Positions 59,970-64,000 of a DNA stretch of 64,000 nt are shown here, piece after piece (position 1 is the stretch's first letter; the number at the start of each line of letters is the position of its first letter). The position numbers and the translations under genes are program-made. The notes beneath the pieces are model-generated. The model saw only the letters and a program-made list of their open reading frames with translations. It made no database searches and was not told the DNA's origin. Location: contig NZ_JACHBY010000002.1 of NCBI RefSeq assembly GCF_014200495.1, positions 186,001 through 250,000 on the forward strand, written 5' to 3'. This DNA is from Mucilaginibacter geliditolerans (GTDB lineage Bacteria > Bacteroidota > Bacteroidia > Sphingobacteriales > Sphingobacteriaceae).

Positions 59970-61652
59970 TTAATTTAATTTGCCGTTCGGCATAGGGTGT
60001 TGTCCCTTTGCTGCTACCGAGTTCAGGTAAACTTCGATATTGGTATAGCCGCCGCCATTTTTGGCAAGCTTACTTGCATCCTTAGCATCATGCGGGTTAA
60101 GCCCGTGAGCAATTTCGTATGAATCCGGCATACCGTCGTTATCACTGTCTTTATATGGTGTGCCTTTATATACCGGATAGCCACCTACCTGCCATGGTGC
60201 TGTTATAATACCCAACTTATAAGAATCTTTAGGTAATTTACGTATTTTGAACTGGAAATCAGTATCAGTTTTCATTTCAGTATAAGTGATCTTTCCTGTT
60301 CTTACCTGTGCCGCTATGCGCAAATCAACAGCATCACGGTGAGGTAATGTTGCTCCTGAATTTTCAACTACATATTTGTAAGCCTCTTGTGCCGACATGA
60401 TGGTAACCGGTGCCATTGGAAAAGGATCATCAGATTTCATATAATCTTTATACGGTCCCGCATCCGGTAATTCCTTGCCGCCCGGCCCTTCAACCTGTAT
60501 ACCACCATTCCAAGGGTCTTTGGTAACTTCAGGATAACCTTCCATAATGTTTCCGGATGCATAAACACGGCCAAAAAACTTTTCTTTAAGCTTGCTGCGA
60601 CCTGACTCCGGTTTTAATATACGGTGACCGACAGGCTCGTCTTTTGGGGTAACCGGCCCCGGTTTAAAATAATTATTGATGATATTAAAGTTAGTCGTAT
60701 AATCGCCACCATCCATTGAGCGGTGATGCCAGTTAAATACCACGTTGTTTACAAAAGTATAAATACCATTCCATCCAACTGATGGGTTACGGCCTGTGTT
60801 ATCGGCCCACATGTTGCGGATAAGCGTACTGTTTTCGCCACCTGTGGTACTACCGAACGCGTGGTTCCAATAGTCTAATGATTCAGCATAGATACAGTTT
60901 TGAATGGTGATGTTAACTGTGCCCAGTTTTTCAGGTTTTGAACCATCCTCAGGATCGAACATGTGACGGTACATAGAGAAATTTTCGTCCAGGCCCCAGC
61001 TTGTTGAAGTGTGGTCAACAATGATATTACCTACAGGATCGCCGCCAAGCGCATCATCACGACGGCCTACATTGGTTTCACCGCGACGGAAACGCATATA
61101 GCGGATAATAACATCATGCGTATTAACCCAAAATGATTCCCCTGCAACACAAACACCATCTCCGGGCGCTGTTTGCCCTTCAATAGTAATGTACGGTGCC
61201 CTGACAATAATAGGTGTTTTAATACGGATGATACCGGCAACGTTAAATACAATGATACGTGCACCACCCTGCTCACAAGCCCAACGCAAGGTTCCTGCCC
61301 CGTCATCAGCCAAACTGGTTACTACATAAACTTTACCACCACGGCCGCCAAAAGTAAATTTACCGCCACCTTCAGCACCCGGAAAAGCAGGTATTTTTGC
61401 CTGTGGAAGATCGGTTGGTCTTGCTGCCCATGGCACATACACTTTTCCCCTGCGCTGATCTGCCTGTACAATAGGTAATGCAACTTTCCATGCAGAATCT
61501 GAATGACGATTAGCCGCAGCCATCATTGAATCACTTTCTGCCTTAACCGCTTTGGGCACATCCGGGTATTGGGCAAACGCCTGGTTAGCAAATCCCAAAG
61601 CGGCCACAAGTAAAAATAAGCCTGTCTTCTTTTTCATAGTTAAATTTATCAT
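59970..61652 (-). CDS. PL1-family pectate lyase-like protein, secreted
   Basis: This 560-residue protein starts its beta-helix with FPGAEGGGKFTFGGRGGKVYVVTSL, and continues with ITIEGQTAPGDG, VIIRYMRFRRGE, RDDALGG and NIIVDHTSTSWGLDE; the RNMWADNTGRNPS segment holds the conserved arginine. These are PL1 pectate lyase features, so beta-elimination of polygalacturonate is expected. The tail has a DSDNDGMPDSYE calcium-binding (thrombospondin type 3-like) repeat. The reported frame starts MINLT; the second Met (61637) opens a cleaner signal peptide (MKKKTGLFLL to NQAFAQ). It is the first enzyme after susCD, with a strong hairpin in between. Confidence 0.92.
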   Translation of the reverse strand: MINLTMKKKTGLFLLVAALGFANQAFAQYPDVPKAVKAESDSMMAAANRHSDSAWKVALPIVQADQRRGKVYVPWAARPTDLPQAKIPAFPGAEGGGKFTFGGRGGKVYVVTSLADDGAGTLRWACEQGGARIIVFNVAGIIRIKTPIIVRAPYITIEGQTAPGDGVCVAGESFWVNTHDVIIRYMRFRRGETNVGRRDDALGGDPVGNIIVDHTSTSWGLDENFSMYRHMFDPEDGSKPEKLGTVNITIQNCIYAESLDYWNHAFGSTTGGENSTLIRNMWADNTGRNPSVGWNGIYTFVNNVVFNWHHRSMDGGDYTTNFNIINNYFKPGPVTPKDEPVGHRILKPESGRSKLKEKFFGRVYASGNIMEGYPEVTKDPWNGGIQVEGPGGKELPDAGPYKDYMKSDDPFPMAPVTIMSAQEAYKYVVENSGATLPHRDAVDLRIAAQVRTGKITYTEMKTDTDFQFKIRKLPKDSYKLGIITAPWQVGGYPVYKGTPYKDSDNDGMPDSYEIAHGLNPHDAKDASKLAKNGGGYTNIEVYLNSVAAKGQHPMPNGKLN

Positions 61653-61664
61653 ATCAATTATAAC

Positions 61665-61691
61665 AGATGGCGGGATAATAACCCGCCATCT
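61665..61691. terminator. Intercistronic hairpin between susD and PL1 gene
   Basis: AGATGGCGGG (61665-61674) and CCCGCCATCT (61682-61691) form a perfect, GC-rich 10-bp stem with a 7-base loop. It begins seven bases after the susD stop codon. No T-run follows on the minus strand, so it is more likely a partial terminator or an mRNA-stabilising hairpin that sets the ratio of susCD to enzyme transcripts. Confidence 0.7.
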
Positions 61692-61697
61692 AAGCTT

Positions 61698-63587
61698 TTA
61701 TTTAAGGGGATCGAAAGAACCGCCCCAGGTATTATTTTGCTGTATATTCGGATCATTCTGTATAGTAGCAAGCGGTATTCCAAAGAAATAATCGGCTGTT
61801 TGGTATGTAATAGCTTGACTGTCCAGATATTTTAGCTCACCAAGTGTACTGCCTGCGCCTACGGTCATCGGCACATAACTAAAATAATTTGTATAAACAT
61901 TATCAAGACTGGTCTGGGCCATTGCGTCGCGATTGTTTAATAGATAATCTGTATTTGCCTGGCCGGAAGTTGTATTAGGCTGCAGCAAGAAAGTAACACC
62001 TTGCCTCTTTTTGCCGTTCAGTGTGCTTTCCAATAGCTTCCATCTTCTCAAATCCCAATAGCGTTTGCCTTCGTATGCAAACTCAATTTGCCTTTCAAAT
62101 AATACAGCCATAGCCAGGTCGGTACCTGTAAGGCCTGGAGTAAGACCATACATACCGTCACCTGCTTCAATACCAGCTCTATTGCGTATGGCTATCAGGT
62201 CGGTATAAGCTGTGCTGCTATTGCCTATCATTGCTGCTGCCTCCGCCTGATTTAATATTACTTCTGCATAGCGGATCTCCTGCCAGTCGGTTCCTGAATA
62301 TGGCAGATTAGTTGCACTTATAGCAGGATCGACTGCTTTACGACAATAGAAACCGCTAGAAGATGCACCTACAGGTTCGGTGGTTTTTGTAGCCGTATTT
62401 GATGAGTTTGTAAAATAATAATATGTCCACAACCTGTTAGTAGCGTTACCCTCAAGTGGCCATAAGCAACCGTTGTAAGCAATGGTTTGATTAAAGCGCG
62501 GATCGCGGTTATCAAAGAAATGTACAGGATCATATGGATATTTGGTTGAAGCGCCGGGCGCTTTGCCGTCCAGCATCGGAAATGCCTGAACCTCGTCCCA
62601 GGTAGGATTGTTGGCGCCACCACCGCCTAATGCCTTAGGTATATTACTGGCAGTATAAGTGTTATTATCCTCCGTATTGCTCGATGAGTTATCCGTATTA
62701 AACTCCGTAACCATAACGGCTTCGGGATTTGCAGGACCGGAAGCTCCGGGGCCTTCCGTTGTCCACATGGTTACATCCTCCTTTGGATACAGGCCATAGC
62801 CATGTGAGCTAAGCGTTGCAATAGCATCAGTATTGGCCTGATAAGCTGCTTGCCAACGGCTAATATCATTGGTTGAATTAAACTGCGGACTCGCCCAGGT
62901 TAACAATACGCGGCCCAAAAAAGCTTGTGCAGCGCCTTTGGTTATGCGGCCGTAATCAATTGCAGGCCAATTACCTGGCAAGTACATAATAGCAGTATCC
63001 AGGTCGTTTACGATCTGATTAAATGTTTGCGTGGTGGTATTGCGTGGTAGCAGGGCAGCTTGTTTGGCAGCCGTACCTACAACAGGCAGCGGGGTTAAAA
63101 CAAGTGGCACACCGCCATATAATCTAACCAGGTCGAAATAACGGTATGCCCTCCAGAACAAAGCTTGCGCCTTAAACCTGTTTTTTGTCCCCATAGCAAT
63201 GGGGCTGCTTGCCAAATTGCTTATAAAATCATTTAAAGCACGTATTTTACCATAATTATTAGTAGCGTTGTTGCCGGTGCCTATATCAGTAACACTGGAT
63301 GAAACTACTGTACCCAAAACAAATATGTTACTCCCTTGATTCTCTTCGGTAAGTGTACCAACACTTGCAGAAGCAATGGTGCTGTTTGCCCCACCGTTGC
63401 CTGCCCATGTAGGTAAATTATTTGAATAAATAGAGTTTAAATACTCTACCGCGAGTGTTGAGTCAGAAAAAACGAGTTGTCCGGTATAGGTTGTTAAAGG
63501 CCCTTTATCAAGCACTTTTTTACAGCCCGAATATAGCAGCGCTGATATAACCAGAACTGCGAACGATATGTTATATAATTTTTTCAT
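61698..63587 (-). CDS. susD: SusD/RagB-family surface glycan-binding lipoprotein
   Basis: This 629-residue protein has a lipobox (LLYSGCKK, Cys22) and the RagB/SusD pattern: KVLDKGPLTTY at the start, RFKAQALFWRAYRYFDLVRLYGGVPLVL with its TPR helix, KGAAQAFLGRVLL, IRYAEVILNQAEAAA and ERQIEFAYEGKRYWDLRRWKL at the C-terminal side. It forms the surface lid over the SusC channel and captures pectic oligosaccharides. The gene lies 11 bases after susC and before the enzyme genes. Confidence 0.97.
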   Translation of the reverse strand: MKKLYNISFAVLVISALLYSGCKKVLDKGPLTTYTGQLVFSDSTLAVEYLNSIYSNNLPTWAGNGGANSTIASASVGTLTEENQGSNIFVLGTVVSSSVTDIGTGNNATNNYGKIRALNDFISNLASSPIAMGTKNRFKAQALFWRAYRYFDLVRLYGGVPLVLTPLPVVGTAAKQAALLPRNTTTQTFNQIVNDLDTAIMYLPGNWPAIDYGRITKGAAQAFLGRVLLTWASPQFNSTNDISRWQAAYQANTDAIATLSSHGYGLYPKEDVTMWTTEGPGASGPANPEAVMVTEFNTDNSSSNTEDNNTYTASNIPKALGGGGANNPTWDEVQAFPMLDGKAPGASTKYPYDPVHFFDNRDPRFNQTIAYNGCLWPLEGNATNRLWTYYYFTNSSNTATKTTEPVGASSSGFYCRKAVDPAISATNLPYSGTDWQEIRYAEVILNQAEAAAMIGNSSTAYTDLIAIRNRAGIEAGDGMYGLTPGLTGTDLAMAVLFERQIEFAYEGKRYWDLRRWKLLESTLNGKKRQGVTFLLQPNTTSGQANTDYLLNNRDAMAQTSLDNVYTNYFSYVPMTVGAGSTLGELKYLDSQAITYQTADYFFGIPLATIQNDPNIQQNNTWGGSFDPLK

Positions 63588-63598
63588 TTCTTTTAAAT

Positions 63599-64000
63599 TT
63601 AAAATCCTGCATTAAGACCGAAAGTAAATGTTCTGAGCAATGGATAGTTTTCTATACCAACCTGATCAGTTCTGTAATGGTCCGGATATGGGTTATATAA
63701 ACTTAACACATTTGTACATTGGCCGAATAACCGTGCACTGGCAAGGCCTACAACCTTTATCCACCTTGTAGGTAGGGCCCAGCTTAAATTGGCTTGTTGT
63801 ATATTCCAGTTGAAACTATTTACAAACCAGAAGTTAGATACTACATCCCATTCTTTGTAATAATAAGGAGCAGGATAGGTAGCATTGGTGTTTGTAGGTG
63901 TCCAGTGATCGCTCCAGAATGCTGCCCTGTTTTCCTGCAAATCAGCACCACCCGAGCTTGCATTCTGATTATCGTTTGATGTTAGCTCAGTACCCGATAT
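63599..64000 (-). CDS. susC: SusC/RagA TonB-dependent outer membrane receptor (C-terminal part only)
   Basis: The frame is open from the window edge to the stop at 63599, giving the last 133 residues. They end with NYPLLRTFTFGLNAGF, the usual beta-barrel C-terminus of SusC proteins, and contain NIQQANLSWALP and VVGLASARLFGQCTNVLSLYNPYPDHY, typical last strands. The N-terminus, plug and promoter lie beyond the window. It pairs with SusD to import oligosaccharides through the outer membrane using TonB energy. It heads the long minus-strand operon as far as can be seen. Confidence 0.93.
   Translation of the reverse strand: MSGTELTSNDNQNASSGGADLQENRAAFWSDHWTPTNTNATYPAPYYYKEWDVVSNFWFVNSFNWNIQQANLSWALPTRWIKVVGLASARLFGQCTNVLSLYNPYPDHYRTDQVGIENYPLLRTFTFGLNAGF

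Overview
The window looks like a plant-material-degrading Bacteroidota, most likely a Sphingobacteriaceae member of the Mucilaginibacter/Pedobacter type. The evidence is a SusC/SusD pair, a hybrid two-component regulator (HTCS), many secreted glycosidases with Bacteroidota-style signal peptides, several TTG starts, and a promoter matching the Bacteroidota TTTG-N19-TAnnTTTG form. The genus is inferred from style, not from a marker gene. No rRNA, tRNA, insertion sequence or CRISPR array was seen.

Layout. (1) 1-7429, minus strand: the 5' part of a VCBS/FG-GAP plus ASPIC/UnbV lipoprotein gene, preceded by a 1375-residue HTCS. (2) 7430-26706, almost all plus strand: a pectin and galacturonate catabolism cluster. 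It contains kdgK, eda and a hexuronate-type MFS transporter; then a divergent yhcH-like gene (minus) facing kduI and an SDR dehydrogenase; a LacI-family regulator; uxaC; then an operon of GH28 polygalacturonase, CE8 pectin methylesterase, uxaB, uxaA, a GH105 fusion protein and a DUF5703 protein. (3) 26708-64000, minus strand: twenty tightly packed genes read leftwards from susC. These are susC (partial), susD, PL1, a beta-helix/DUF6298-like protein, GH140, GH43-like, a beta-propeller protein, an SGNH esterase, GH2, GH78, a BNR protein, an STN-esterase fusion, a GH141-like beta-helix protein, a secreted RhaM-like protein, a Gfo/Idh oxidoreductase, an SSS symporter, GH78, GH2, GH106 and GH127. 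Regions 2 and 3 converge with one base between their stop codons.

How it works together. The plus-strand cluster can de-esterify and cut homogalacturonan (CE8, GH28), finish unsaturated ends (GH105), import uronate (MFS), and take galacturonate through UxaC, UxaB, UxaA, KdgK and Eda to pyruvate and glyceraldehyde 3-phosphate. KduI handles the unsaturated-uronate branch. Four copies of a palindrome, ACT-N2-AACGTT-N2-AGT, lie in front of kdgK, kduI/yhcH, uxaC and the GH28 operon, and look like operators of the local LacI regulator. The minus-strand PUL is aimed at a more decorated pectin. Three rhamnosidases, a rhamnose mutarotase-like protein, an apiosidase-family enzyme (GH140), GH127, a GH141-like protein, two GH2 enzymes and an esterase recall rhamnogalacturonan II loci, but several known RG-II families are not in view. 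Domain and family names come from reading the protein sequences without any database search.
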